64,000 nt of DNA, taken from NCBI RefSeq assembly GCF_014200495.1, contig NZ_JACHBY010000004.1, positions 1-64,000 on the forward strand. Reading direction: 5' to 3'. The notes below the pieces were generated by a model. It saw only the letters and a list, made by a program, of their open reading frames with translations. It was not told the DNA's origin and did not search any database. Each line of letters begins with the position of its first letter. Positions within the stretch are counted from its first letter, which is position 1. The position numbers were made by a program, and so were the translations under genes. The DNA is from Mucilaginibacter geliditolerans (GTDB lineage Bacteria; Bacteroidota; Bacteroidia; Sphingobacteriales; Sphingobacteriaceae). Below, piece by piece: positions 1 through 7,646 of the stretch.

Positions 1-102
1 AAAAAAGGACCGCCCTAAACAGGCTGGCATAAAGCCGCCTTAAGACTCAAAGATAAAAAATCTATTTAATACTTGTATTTCAACACAGAATCTAATGCGG
101 CA

Positions 103-273
103 CGCGCTCCGTTTGACTCACCCCGACTATGCTTCGCTGGTCGACCCTCTCTGCGGCAAGCCGCAAAGAGGGTAAGTTTCTTTTTTATTTTATATTTCCT
201 TATCCCTCTTTGCGCCGCAGGCGAAGAGAGGGTTGTCGAGCGAAGCAAAGACCGGGTGAGTCGGCGAAGCGCG
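103..273. repeat. Large imperfect inverted repeat (hairpin element)
   Basis: Two arms of about 70 nt (103-172 and 204-273) are imperfect reverse complements. Each contains a GACTCACCC-like block, a gcttcgct block and an AAAGAGGG end, and an AT-rich 31-nt centre separates them. The short open frames across it merely follow the symmetry and show no protein features. The stretch 1-615 otherwise holds no gene that I can support; 430-475 has a weak ggggagg/cctcccc hairpin. The element could be a miniature mobile element or a folded intergenic RNA. Confidence 0.7.
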
Positions 274-615
274 TCGAAGTTCCGCGTTAGTGATAGCAGC
301 GGATACCTGCCTTGTGATTAAGGCCTGTGCCGTATGAGCGAATAGCACGGCCGAAGGTAACGCCCGCCCTTCAACTACATTCAATCTTATATGTATCGTT
401 GCTTGTCGCATATTTTACCCCCTCCGTCTCCTTCGTCGACACCTCCCCCTAAGTTTAAGGGGAGGCAAACACCCTGTAACAAACCCTCGGGTTTCGCCGT
501 CATAATTCCATAATTTACCGATATATTTAAAATACCCACCAATTTTGCATTGGCAAGCTTTTAATTCTATCTTAGTTTTATAGCACAATTAATCAAATAC
601 TTAAATCATTATACA

Positions 616-978
616 ATGGATCCTTTTCAAAATCCTTACATGTCATTATCAGGTATGTCGCCCGAAGAAATTGGCTTTTTACAACAGGCCACCGCTACGC
701 TTACCGAAACTCAGCAAAAATATTTCTTTATGACTTATGCCGGCAGGCGTAAAAGTCCGCAGGACATCTTATTATTTACCCTTATCGGCTTTTTCGGCGT
801 AGCGGGCATACAACGCTTTGTTATCGGGCAAAATGGCATGGGCATTCTGTTTTTACTAACCGGCGGTTTTTGCTGGGTAGGTACTATCATCGACCTGATC
901 AATCACCGTTCGTTAGCATTGGAATATAACAAGCAGGTAGCTTATGAGAGCTTTCATGTGGCTAAAATGAGTAATTAA
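616..978 (+). CDS. TM2 domain-containing membrane protein
   Basis: This 120-residue protein has a soluble N-terminus of about 45 residues. A TM2 domain follows at about residues 50-100: two hydrophobic segments, LLFTLIGFFGVAGIQRFVIG and a second ending in GTIIDLI, joined by the short G-rich turn typical of TM2. TM2 proteins are small inner-membrane proteins of unknown biochemical role. The gene stands alone, with no partner within 500 bp. The start is the first ATG after a long AT-rich stretch. The domain call is firm; no function can be given. Confidence 0.85.
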   Translation: MDPFQNPYMSLSGMSPEEIGFLQQATATLTETQQKYFFMTYAGRRKSPQDILLFTLIGFFGVAGIQRFVIGQNGMGILFLLTGGFCWVGTIIDLINHRSLALEYNKQVAYESFHVAKMSN

Positions 979-1033
979 GCTTAGGTTATCTATTTAGGAT
1001 TTCTATCGATTGGCTATTAATATCAAAATGATC

Positions 1034-1300
1034 TTAATTACTTTTAATAGTGCCCCTTAAGGAATAAATTTTAATATGATCATCCAGGAACTGGTAAATG
1101 ATTCTATGTTCCTGGTTAATTCTTCTTGACCATAAGCCGGAGAGATTATGCTTTAATGCTTCGGGCTTACCAATGCCGCTAAAAGGATGTTCTTCGATAG
1201 CAATTATCTATTGCTGAATCTTTTTCTGTATTGTTTTATTGCCTAATCTTTTCCAATATTCTATATCTTTCTGCGCCTCTTCAGAATAGATTATTTCCAT
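1034..1300 (-). pseudogene. YoeB/Txe-like toxin, interrupted by an amber codon
   Basis: Reading the minus strand from ATG 1300 gives MEIIYSEEAQKDIEYWKRLG, then 10 more codons, a TAG at 1210-1208, and the same frame continues for 57 codons to TAA at 1034. The part after the TAG carries the YoeB/Txe signature (EEHPFSGIGKPEALKHNLSG, then WSRRINQEHRIIY). YoeB is a ribosome-dependent mRNA endonuclease of the RelE fold. A TTG (Leu) to TAG change would explain the stop, which removes all active-site residues. The start overlaps the antitoxin stop (ATGGAAATAA), as in intact type II modules. Readthrough or sequencing error cannot be excluded. Confidence 0.82.
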
Positions 1301-1491
1301 AGATCATCGGTTTTTACCGCCTTAAAATTCCCGGCTTTAAAATCTTCATTACTTCGCTTAATTTTTTCTACAAATCCAGGGTCATATGGCGATTTTTCTT
1401 CCTCAAAACGAATTTTCAACGCTTTCATGAATGCCTTTAAAGCAGCTAATTTTTCTTTGTTATCAGGATGTGCAATTAATATTCCCCTAAT
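1291..1491 (-). pseudogene. Antitoxin of the YoeB-like module, start codon lost or ATT
   Basis: On the minus strand a 66-residue frame ends at TAA 1293-1291, overlapping the toxin ATG. It reads IAHPDNKEKLAALKAFMKAL, then a region with SPYDPGFVEKI and an acidic C-terminus. This resembles small Bacteroidota antitoxins that precede YoeB-type toxins. No ATG, GTG or TTG precedes the conserved N-terminus in frame; the position expected for the start is ATT (1491-1489), just after a stop. Either ATT is used, translation begins at the internal Met (residue 22), or the gene is dead like its partner. Confidence 0.6.
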
Positions 1492-1556
1492 TCAAATTTA
1501 CAATTTTATTTTTTCACTTTTATTTACGATTTTAATAGCTTGCTAAGTATACACAT

Positions 1557-2654
1557 ATGAAACTATCGCTCCTTACCGATTACCTCGAGAGCCTGGCCCC
1601 GCTTGCTTACCAGGAGGACTATGATAACGCTGGCCTTATTGTAGGCAAGCCTGATCAGGAAGTTTTCCAGGCCCTCATATCGCTGGATTGTACCGAGGCC
1701 GTGGTTGATGAGGCGATTGCCAATAATTGCCAGGTAATTATTTCGCATCACCCCATAGTTTTTCGTGGGTTGAAAAAGTTTAACGGCAAAACCTATGTGG
1801 AGCGTGTGGTTGAAAAAGCTATCCGCCATAACGTAGCATTATATGCTATACATACTAATCTTGACAATGTATTAATGGGCGTAAACGCCCGCATTTGCGA
1901 AACTTTAGGCTTAATAAATACCCGCATACTAGCCCCTAAACAGCACCTGCTAAAAAAACTGGTTACCTATGTTCCCGTTGCCCAGGCCGAGCAGGTCAGG
2001 AACGCGTTATTCCATGCCGGGGCAGGCAATATTGGTAATTATAGTGAAGCCAGTTTTAATGCCGAAGGATCGGGCACTTTTAAGGCTAATGAATATGCCG
2101 ACCCCTATGTTGGCGAACCCGGCATACGCCATACCGAAAATGAGGTCAGGATAGAGGTGATCTACCCGGCTAATTTGGAAAGTAAAATACTGATGGCGCT
2201 GGTTTTAGCGCACCCTTACGAGGAAGTTGCCTACGACCTGTACAACCTCACCAATCCTAACCAGCAGGTGGGCTCGGGCATGATAGGCGAACTGGAATTC
2301 CCTTTAAATGAGGAATTTTATCTGGGCGTGATAAAGGAAAAAATGAAGGCTCATGTAATACGGCACACTGCTTTAACCGGCAGGCATGTTAAAAAAGTGG
2401 CGGTTTGCGGTGGTGCGGGTGGCTTTTTATTAAAGCAGGCCATAGCTGCCGGCGCTGATATTTTTATTACTGCCGATTACAAATACCACGAGTTTTTTGA
2501 TGCGGAAAACAAGATATTGATAGCCGACATAGGCCACTATGAAAGCGAACAATTTACACAACAATTTTTGTATGAAATAATTAGAAAAAAATTTGCTACC
2601 TTTGCCGTCCGTTTAACAGAGATAAATACAAACCCCGTCAAATATTATATTTAA
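1557..2654 (+). CDS. Nif3-like dinuclear metal-center protein
   Basis: This 365-residue protein is of the Nif3/YbgI family (also annotated GTP cyclohydrolase I type 2 homolog). The N-terminal half has metal-ligand motifs (SHHPIVFRG near residue 63, AIHTNLDN near 99), and the C-terminus has the second set (ITADYKYHEF, then DIGHYESE). The middle (about 130-235) is the CutA-like insert of the longer family form (VYPANLESKILMALVLAHPY). Members form toroidal hexamers binding two metals; the physiological reaction is unsettled. The stop overlaps the start of the next gene (TAATG), so the two are translationally coupled. Confidence 0.93.
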   Translation: MKLSLLTDYLESLAPLAYQEDYDNAGLIVGKPDQEVFQALISLDCTEAVVDEAIANNCQVIISHHPIVFRGLKKFNGKTYVERVVEKAIRHNVALYAIHTNLDNVLMGVNARICETLGLINTRILAPKQHLLKKLVTYVPVAQAEQVRNALFHAGAGNIGNYSEASFNAEGSGTFKANEYADPYVGEPGIRHTENEVRIEVIYPANLESKILMALVLAHPYEEVAYDLYNLTNPNQQVGSGMIGELEFPLNEEFYLGVIKEKMKAHVIRHTALTGRHVKKVAVCGGAGGFLLKQAIAAGADIFITADYKYHEFFDAENKILIADIGHYESEQFTQQFLYEIIRKKFATFAVRLTEINTNPVKYYI

Positions 2655-3397
2655 TGGAACAAACCGTAGAACAAAAGCTTAAAGCTTTATACGAGCTACA
2701 AACTATCCACACCAAAATTGATAAAATTCGCCAGGTAAGAGGTGAACTACCTATGGAGGTTGCCGATTTGGAAGATGATGTTGCTGGTCTTGAAACCCGT
2801 ATTCAGAAAATCAAAGGTGAATTGGATGACTTGGAAGATGATATAGTTACCCGTAAAAACCTGATAAAGGAAGCACAGTCGAACATTAAAAAATATGAGA
2901 CCCAGCTTAACGAGGTAAAAAACAACCGTGAATATGATGCTATTTCAAAAGAGATCGAAATTCAGGGTTTAGATATACAGGTGAGTGAGAAAAAGATCAG
3001 GGAATTCGGTTTTGAAATTGTAACCAAAACACAGGTTTACGAAAAAGCCCTTGCTGATTTTGAAGCCCGCAAAAACGACCTGAATGCAAAGAAAGACGAG
3101 TTAGGCACCATCACTGCAGAAACAGAGAAGGAAGAAAACGAGCTGAATGCACAGGCTGAAAAAGCTACTGTAAACATTGAAGAGCGTTTATTAATTGCTT
3201 ACAACCGCTTGCGTGGTAACGCTAAGAATGGTTTAGCAGTAGTTACTATCCAGCGTGATTCATGTGCAGGTTGCTTTAACCAGATCCCACCTCAGCGCCA
3301 GTCGGATATCCGTCAGCGTAAAAAGATCATCGTTTGCGAACATTGCGGTCGTATTTTGGTTGATGAGCAAATGGCTCTGGAAGCTGAAACAGTTTAA
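2654..3397 (+). CDS. C4-type zinc ribbon coiled-coil protein
   Basis: This 247-residue protein is almost entirely charged coiled coil up to about residue 195. It ends in a zinc ribbon with CAGC and CEHC pairs separated by about 25 residues. This is the CT398-like/DUF164 zinc ribbon family, which commonly sits directly after nif3 in Bacteroidota and other bacteria. It likely acts as an elongated hairpin adaptor for proteins or nucleic acid; no specific partner is established here. It starts inside the nif3 stop codon and is followed after about 35 nt by a strong terminator, which closes a two-gene operon. Confidence 0.9.
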   Translation: MEQTVEQKLKALYELQTIHTKIDKIRQVRGELPMEVADLEDDVAGLETRIQKIKGELDDLEDDIVTRKNLIKEAQSNIKKYETQLNEVKNNREYDAISKEIEIQGLDIQVSEKKIREFGFEIVTKTQVYEKALADFEARKNDLNAKKDELGTITAETEKEENELNAQAEKATVNIEERLLIAYNRLRGNAKNGLAVVTIQRDSCAGCFNQIPPQRQSDIRQRKKIIVCEHCGRILVDEQMALEAETV

Positions 3398-3430
3398 CTC
3401 CCTATCCCTAAAGGGACTAATATAGAATTT

Positions 3431-3457
3431 AAAAAGGCGCTCAATGAGCGCCTTTTT
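3431..3457 (+). terminator. Intrinsic terminator of the nif3 operon
   Basis: A 7-bp GC stem (GGCGCTC/GAGCGCC) with a 3-nt loop is flanked by five A and six T, extending the stem. It lies 34 nt after the zinc-ribbon gene. The A/T symmetry would also allow it to work on the other strand. Confidence 0.9.
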
Positions 3458-3518
3458 TGTTTAGCATCGTTAAAGCAAAATCGTAACTTGGTAGTGATAA
3501 CAAAACGTTAGCTGCCTT

Positions 3519-3938
3519 ATGCGTTACATATATTACATACCGGTGCTCCTGCTGGCCTTAACTGGCTGTTTAAGCAAGAATAAGGAAAAAGACAAGATTG
3601 ACACCTCAAAGACATCTATACATAAGATATGGGTATTTAAATCCATTAAATCAGCTGACTCCCTTTCTAAAAATATGGGCTCTACATGGATAGGGAAAAA
3701 TGTTTTGGATCTTACCAATAATGATACCTTACGCTTCAGCTATAAGATCAATAAGAACCCACCTACCATTTATCTGTACAAAATAGCACATGATACATTA
3801 ATTATAGGCAATAAGATGGCCTATAAGATATTAAAGGTAACCGATAATGAGTTAGACCTAACCAACGCGTTTAAGCCTGATAGCATCGGGAAGGGGGCAG
3901 GCAATTCTTTTGTCATGGTTTATGAGGCTAAGAAGTAA
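3519..3938 (+). CDS. Small lipoprotein of unknown function
   Basis: This 139-residue protein has a lipoprotein signal: MRYIYYIP, a hydrophobic core, then LTGC with Cys17, followed by a Lys-rich linker. Residues 35-135 look like a small beta-rich lipocalin-like domain, with IWVFKSI early and several short alternating strands. Many Bacteroidota cell-envelope lipoproteins have this size, but I recognise no family. It is monocistronic and sits just upstream of an intergenic palindrome. Confidence 0.72.
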   Translation: MRYIYYIPVLLLALTGCLSKNKEKDKIDTSKTSIHKIWVFKSIKSADSLSKNMGSTWIGKNVLDLTNNDTLRFSYKINKNPPTIYLYKIAHDTLIIGNKMAYKILKVTDNELDLTNAFKPDSIGKGAGNSFVMVYEAKK

Positions 3939-3976
3939 TATACCGATCATCAGGTAAAAAACAAATCAGTATCAAA

Positions 3977-4061
3977 TGTCATTTCGAACGATAGAGAGAA
4001 ATCTTTTGGGTGCATTAGGTCTACAGCAGAAGATTTCTCCTCGTTCCTCGTCGAAATGACA
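3977..4061. repeat. Palindromic intergenic repeat, TGTCATTTCGA family
   Basis: The ends TGTCATTTCGA and TCGAAATGACA are exact reverse complements, and inside them GAGAAATCTT pairs with AGATTTCTC. The same unit recurs in opposite orientation at 24135-24228, with matching sub-blocks (cgatag.gagaaatctt and agatttctcctcgt.cctcg). It is a REP/BIME-like hairpin in a gap between convergent genes. Confidence 0.85.
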
Positions 4062-4090
4062 GGACTCTTTAGGTTGTCTCTTTACAAACA

Positions 4091-4134
4091 AAAAAGCCAG
4101 ACTCCTAAAGTTGAACACTTTCCGGGCCTGGCTT
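4091..4134 (-). terminator. Terminator of the SPW-like membrane gene
   Basis: On the minus strand a long stem with AAGCCAGGC/GTCTGGCTT-like arms ends in TTTTTT, about 20 nt after the stop of the gene at 4156-4596. Confidence 0.7.
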
Positions 4135-4155
4135 CTTATAATATTTTATAAATCC

Positions 4156-4596
4156 TTATTCTGAATCAGTAGACCATAGCAGGCCTTCAGGTTGGCGATG
4201 CTCCGGTTTTGTAGTGAATGGTGATTTTGTGGTAAATATGCCCATTATGCATAAAAGGCCACCTAATATAACCTGTGGTAAAAATACGCCATCAACATGC
4301 CCAAATACGCCCTCTTTGTCATATGCAAAACCAAATACAAATGGTGACGCCAGCAGGAATGAACCGATGATCACATCCAGGAAGAAATGCATTTCCATTG
4401 GGAAAACTTTAATAAAGCCATGTGAATTATTACTGAATACAGCCATTACAAATTGCAGCCAGCCAAAAAATATGGGTAAAAGTAAAGAGCAGCCACCAAT
4501 CTGTGAGAAACCGAACAACCATGGCGAAGTCATAATTGTAAAGCTTAACAGGTAGTTCATAACCCCGTAAAATGATGTTGAAATGAATGGTTTCAT
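4156..4596 (-). CDS. SPW repeat-like membrane protein
   Basis: This 146-residue, strongly hydrophobic protein has four predicted membrane spans. Two related segments, TSPWLFGF near residue 23 and ASPFVFGFAY near 82, match the duplicated SPW motif of the SPW repeat family (small four-helix membrane proteins of unknown function). The second copy has SPF rather than SPW. The gene is monocistronic with its own terminator. Confidence 0.68.
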   Translation of the reverse strand: MKPFISTSFYGVMNYLLSFTIMTSPWLFGFSQIGGCSLLLPIFFGWLQFVMAVFSNNSHGFIKVFPMEMHFFLDVIIGSFLLASPFVFGFAYDKEGVFGHVDGVFLPQVILGGLLCIMGIFTTKSPFTTKPEHRQPEGLLWSTDSE

Positions 4597-4788
4597 TTTT
4601 ATATAAATTTTGTATCCGTAATTATGCCGCTAAATTAATAATTTATACGGTGTGTTTGTTTTCAATTTTAATTTTTATCGAAAAAAGTCTCCTAAATAGC
4701 CCGCTATTCTTGTTTGCGCTACAATTAGCCTACCTTTATTAATACCATCGGTTTAAATCATGTGTTTAAACTATCGGAAAACATCACC

Positions 4789-4923
4789 ATGAGTAAAGAC
4801 AGGCAAACCGTAAAAGAGAAAAAGAAACTTCCGAATGCCACAGGCAAAAAAGCACCATCTGATTACCAATCAGGCAAAGGTGATGTGGTAAAGCCAATTA
4901 TGGAAGCCAAAAAGAAAAAGTAA
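4789..4923 (+). CDS. Small basic protein, GKKAPSDYQSGK family (copy 1)
   Basis: ATG 4789 opens a 44-codon frame beginning MSKDRQ and ending in a lysine-rich tail (EAKKKK). The central GKKAPSDYQSGK is identical to the product of 32977-33099, 28 kb away, which also begins MSKD and ends KKKK. Two independent copies with conserved ends and a shared 12-residue core argue for real genes. The protein is disordered-looking and strongly basic. No function is known to me. Confidence 0.72.
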   Translation: MSKDRQTVKEKKKLPNATGKKAPSDYQSGKGDVVKPIMEAKKKK

Positions 4924-4941
4924 TCAATGTTATTCTGATAG

Positions 4942-5358
4942 CTATACCTGCGCTTTCGGCATCGGGCCTTTTACAATTTTTGAGGCTATAAACGCAAATA
5001 AACCCTGGAACAAGCCAAAGATCGCCCCGAATATTGGGCTCAGTATGATCATTAATAATCGTGGATGGGTACTGAGCACATGCATATTGTCGCCCATTTT
5101 AGCCATATCCATGTGATGTAATATGTAGCTGTTATAAAAGATCACGTGCGCCAGGGTGATCCACACGCTGTTAAATATACTTACCAAAAACCCATAAAGA
5201 AAATACCTTTCCTTGCATCGCTTGGCGATAACGTAGGCACAAAAAATAAATATCACTACCCAAAATATCCCTTCCGTTTTTTCCGGTATCAGTGATATGG
5301 TACCGAATGCCATTATCAACCCAAAAAGAGATAATTGAAAGATAAGTTTCCAGTTCAT
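4942..5358 (-). CDS. Hypothetical four-helix membrane protein
   Basis: This 138-residue protein has four hydrophobic segments (about 7-25, 32-46, 55-75 and 103-128), with a His/Met-rich loop HHMDMAKMGDNMH between the third and fourth. The fold resembles small DUF4199-type Bacteroidota membrane proteins, but I cannot place it. The His/Met loop could bind metal, which is speculation. It is convergent with the small basic protein gene. Confidence 0.62.
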   Translation of the reverse strand: MNWKLIFQLSLFGLIMAFGTISLIPEKTEGIFWVVIFIFCAYVIAKRCKERYFLYGFLVSIFNSVWITLAHVIFYNSYILHHMDMAKMGDNMHVLSTHPRLLMIILSPIFGAIFGLFQGLFAFIASKIVKGPMPKAQV

Positions 5359-5424
5359 GATAATTGGTTTTGTTTATATAAATGTATAAATATTTATATA
5401 AACAAATAGCAATCAATTAAATAC

Positions 5425-5460
5425 AAAAAAGCCGCTAAACGGGATACCCGTCAGCGGCTT
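5425..5460 (-). terminator. Terminator of the BlaI/M56 operon
   Basis: The stem AAGCCGCTGACGGG/CCCGTTTAGCGGCTTT-like is followed on the minus strand by TTTTTT. It lies 25 nt past the stop of the M56 gene. Confidence 0.85.
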
Positions 5461-5484
5461 AACATTAACTATTAACGTTTAGGC

Positions 5485-7137
5485 TTATTTCTTCTTTTTC
5501 ATAGTGATAACAATAACACCATTTTTTCCATCCTTACCATAAATCGTTTCGGCCGACTTATCTTTTAGCACAGTTATACTTTCAATGTTACTAGGGTCTA
5601 TCGCTTTAAGGTCATCCGGTTTTGCCTTTTTCCCATCAATAACATAAAGCGGTTCTGCCGTCATGCCTGTCAGCATTAGGGTAACCGGCCTTTTGTTGTT
5701 CGTGGTATCCGTTTTGGGAGCGCCTACAATAACAACATTACTAATTTGTCCGGTTCCTTTTTGATCATCCTCATCATTTAATGTAAATGATACAGGCACG
5801 GTATATTGCACCCTTACCTTTTTACCATTTTGCATTCCGGGTTTCCAGCTTGGTGATAGGCTAACAGCCCTTATAGATTCATCAATTATGGTTTCACTAG
5901 GCCCTCTTAATCCCTTTACATTAGTAAGGCTGCCATCTTCTTCAACAATAAAAGTTATTATTGCCTTGCCCTGCACCTTATTCTCACGGTCTGTAGCCGG
6001 GTAACGGATAGTCTTACTTAAAAATTCATAGAACGCAGGCAAACCTCCCGGAAATTCAGGTTCGGTTTCAACCGCATTAAATACAAGGTCTTTAGATACT
6101 GTATCAGTCCGTGGAATTGCCTTAAACTCTACAACCGTAATTTCTTTGGCAACCACGCTATCAATTTTTTTGTTGGTCGATGCTACTTTTTGGGCAACCG
6201 ATGGTGGGTCTGCGGGCTTAATATTTACGGTTGTTATATGGGTTAGCATGGATGAATCCGCAGATATTTCAAAAACTTTTTGCGCTATTTTATTAACCCG
6301 GGTAACAGCCTTGCTGTTATTTACTGTTGCTGACGATAATATCAACATTAAAATAAACAATGGCGCTGAAAGGCCATATTTAATGAGCGCGGTGCGCTGC
6401 GATTTGTTTTTTTGTAACATAATGATGCGTTGTTTAAGTAAACTGCTGTTAAAAAAGCTGCTAACCAAATGATGCGATGGTGCGTTAAAGGTTTGGGTTA
6501 ATAGCATTAAGGCATAATCGGCTTTGTTGGTACCTGCTTTAAGGGCCTGGCTATCGGCAATAAATTCGTGTATGTGTTTAACCGCATAACGGTAAAAGTA
6601 CACCACCGGGTTAAACCAGTTAATAATCATAACTGCTTCCACTATCAATACATCAACCGAGTGCCATTGCTTTGCATGCACCTGTTCATGAGCTGCAATA
6701 ATATCATTACCGGCAGTTTGTTCATCCATCCGTATCTTTTTAAAGAATGAATAAGCCGCGGCCTGCTCCGGTTGATTAATAATCCTTTTTAGGGACATAA
6801 GCTGCCACACCAACCTTACTACTAAAAAGAGCACACCTACCAGGTATATTGCCGTTAGTACTTCCCCAATAGTAAAAGGTGCTTCGGCAATAGGTTTAAT
6901 TTGATAGATAATCACTCCGCTACCTCCATACATGCTGTAATGTACCGTCTGCGTTATGAACAGGTTTTTCACCCAATCGGCCTGTATAACCGGTATAAAA
7001 AACGATAACAGCGCTGCGCTCACCAGGTAAATCCTGTTAAGCTGAAAAAATGTTTCCTTGCGCAGCAACAAGGCATAAAACCCGAAAAATAACACCAGGT
7101 AAACATTTACCAGTAATAAATATTGCCACCAGCTCAT
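5485..7137 (-). CDS. BlaR1-type M56 peptidase with TonB C-terminal domain
   Basis: This 550-residue protein has about four N-terminal membrane helices. Between them lies an M56 zinc-peptidase domain with HEQVH at residues 150-154 and downstream [10 protein letters not shown] further membrane helix lies near 255-270. From about 355 to 452 it has a TonB C-terminal fold ([18 protein letters not shown], then [13 protein letters not shown]). The last 60 residues resemble a TonB-receptor plug fragment (PLYVIDGKK, then ESITVLKD). In BlaR1 homologs this peptidase inactivates the paired BlaI repressor after an envelope signal. Such Bacteroidota fusions replace the penicillin-binding sensor by TonB/plug domains, so the signal is unlikely to be a beta-lactam. 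It lies 2 nt after blaI. Confidence 0.88.
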   Translation of the reverse strand: MSWWQYLLLVNVYLVLFFGFYALLLRKETFFQLNRIYLVSAALLSFFIPVIQADWVKNLFITQTVHYSMYGGSGVIIYQIKPIAEAPFTIGEVLTAIYLVGVLFLVVRLVWQLMSLKRIINQPEQAAAYSFFKKIRMDEQTAGNDIIAAHEQVHAKQWHSVDVLIVEAVMIINWFNPVVYFYRYAVKHIHEFIADSQALKAGTNKADYALMLLTQTFNAPSHHLVSSFFNSSLLKQRIIMLQKNKSQRTALIKYGLSAPLFILMLILSSATVNNSKAVTRVNKIAQKVFEISADSSMLTHITTVNIKPADPPSVAQKVASTNKKIDSVVAKEITVVEFKAIPRTDTVSKDLVFNAVETEPEFPGGLPAFYEFLSKTIRYPATDRENKVQGKAIITFIVEEDGSLTNVKGLRGPSETIIDESIRAVSLSPSWKPGMQNGKKVRVQYTVPVSFTLNDEDDQKGTGQISNVVIVGAPKTDTTNNKRPVTLMLTGMTAEPLYVIDGKKAKPDDLKAIDPSNIESITVLKDKSAETIYGKDGKNGVIVITMKKKK

Positions 7138-7139
7138 AG

Positions 7140-7511
7140 TTATTGATTTTTAAGTTTTTCAATCAGTTTCATTATCTCATCGGCTTCTTTCAGGTCGATC
7201 TTCTCTTTTTTTACAAAGTAGGAGAACATGTGCTTAACCGAATTATCAAAGTAGCCGTTCATCAGCTTATCGGTTGCAAAGTTCTGGTATTCCTCCTTGC
7301 TGATAAGCGGATGGTATTCATGGCTTTTGCCAAAAGCCGTGTGGCCAACAAAACCCTTGGTCTCCAATATCCTGATGATGGTTGATACCGTGTTGTAAGC
7401 CGGCTTGGGCTCGGGCAATTGTTCCATAACATCTTTTACAAAGCCTTTTTGCAGTTGCCATAATACCTGCATCAGTTGTTCTTCTGCTCGTGTTAATTCT
7501 TTAATTTCCAT
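7140..7511 (-). CDS. BlaI/MecI/CopY family repressor
   Basis: This 123-residue penicillinase-repressor-family protein is a winged helix ([16 protein letters not shown], then [15 protein letters not shown] as recognition region) with a C-terminal dimerisation segment containing the protease-sensitive region. I start it at ATG 7511 (MEIKEL) because family members begin there and an upstream Met (7526) adds five residues not seen in the family. It is expressed with the M56 peptidase. Two identical palindromes lie upstream, over the likely -33 and -7 elements, so it should repress itself. Confidence 0.92.
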   Translation of the reverse strand: MEIKELTRAEEQLMQVLWQLQKGFVKDVMEQLPEPKPAYNTVSTIIRILETKGFVGHTAFGKSHEYHPLISKEEYQNFATDKLMNGYFDNSVKHMFSYFVKKEKIDLKEADEIMKLIEKLKNQ

Positions 7512-7537
7512 ATTTGTAGGGGTCAAAAATAAATTTA

Positions 7538-7585
7538 AACTAAGGTATTAGTTATATTTGATATTTCCAAACTAAATTCTTAGTT
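7538..7585. promoter_or_regulatory. Twin BlaI operators over the blaI promoter
   Basis: AACTAA-N4-TTAGTT occurs exactly twice, at 7538-7553 and 7570-7585, with centres 32 bp apart (about three helical turns). On the minus strand a TTTG (-33) borders the distal site, and TACCTTAG, one mismatch from TAnnTTTG, lies within the proximal site with 20-bp spacing. Both operators lie between blaI and the divergent nuclease gene at 7647, so that gene may be co-regulated. Confidence 0.85.
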
Positions 7586-7646
7586 ATTTTTAATTATAAA
7601 CTATTATAGCTTACTTTAGTTAATCAATTCAACCTATAAATAGTAA

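Noticed and set aside
66..411. Open frames on both strands in the first 400 bp
   Set aside because: They follow the symmetry of the inverted repeat at 103-273, have no ribosome site, no domain and no conservation clue.
430..475. Weak hairpin ggggagg/cctcccc as a repeat related to 46.1 and 48.9 kb
   Set aside because: Only short GC-rich matches are shared; not enough to call homology.
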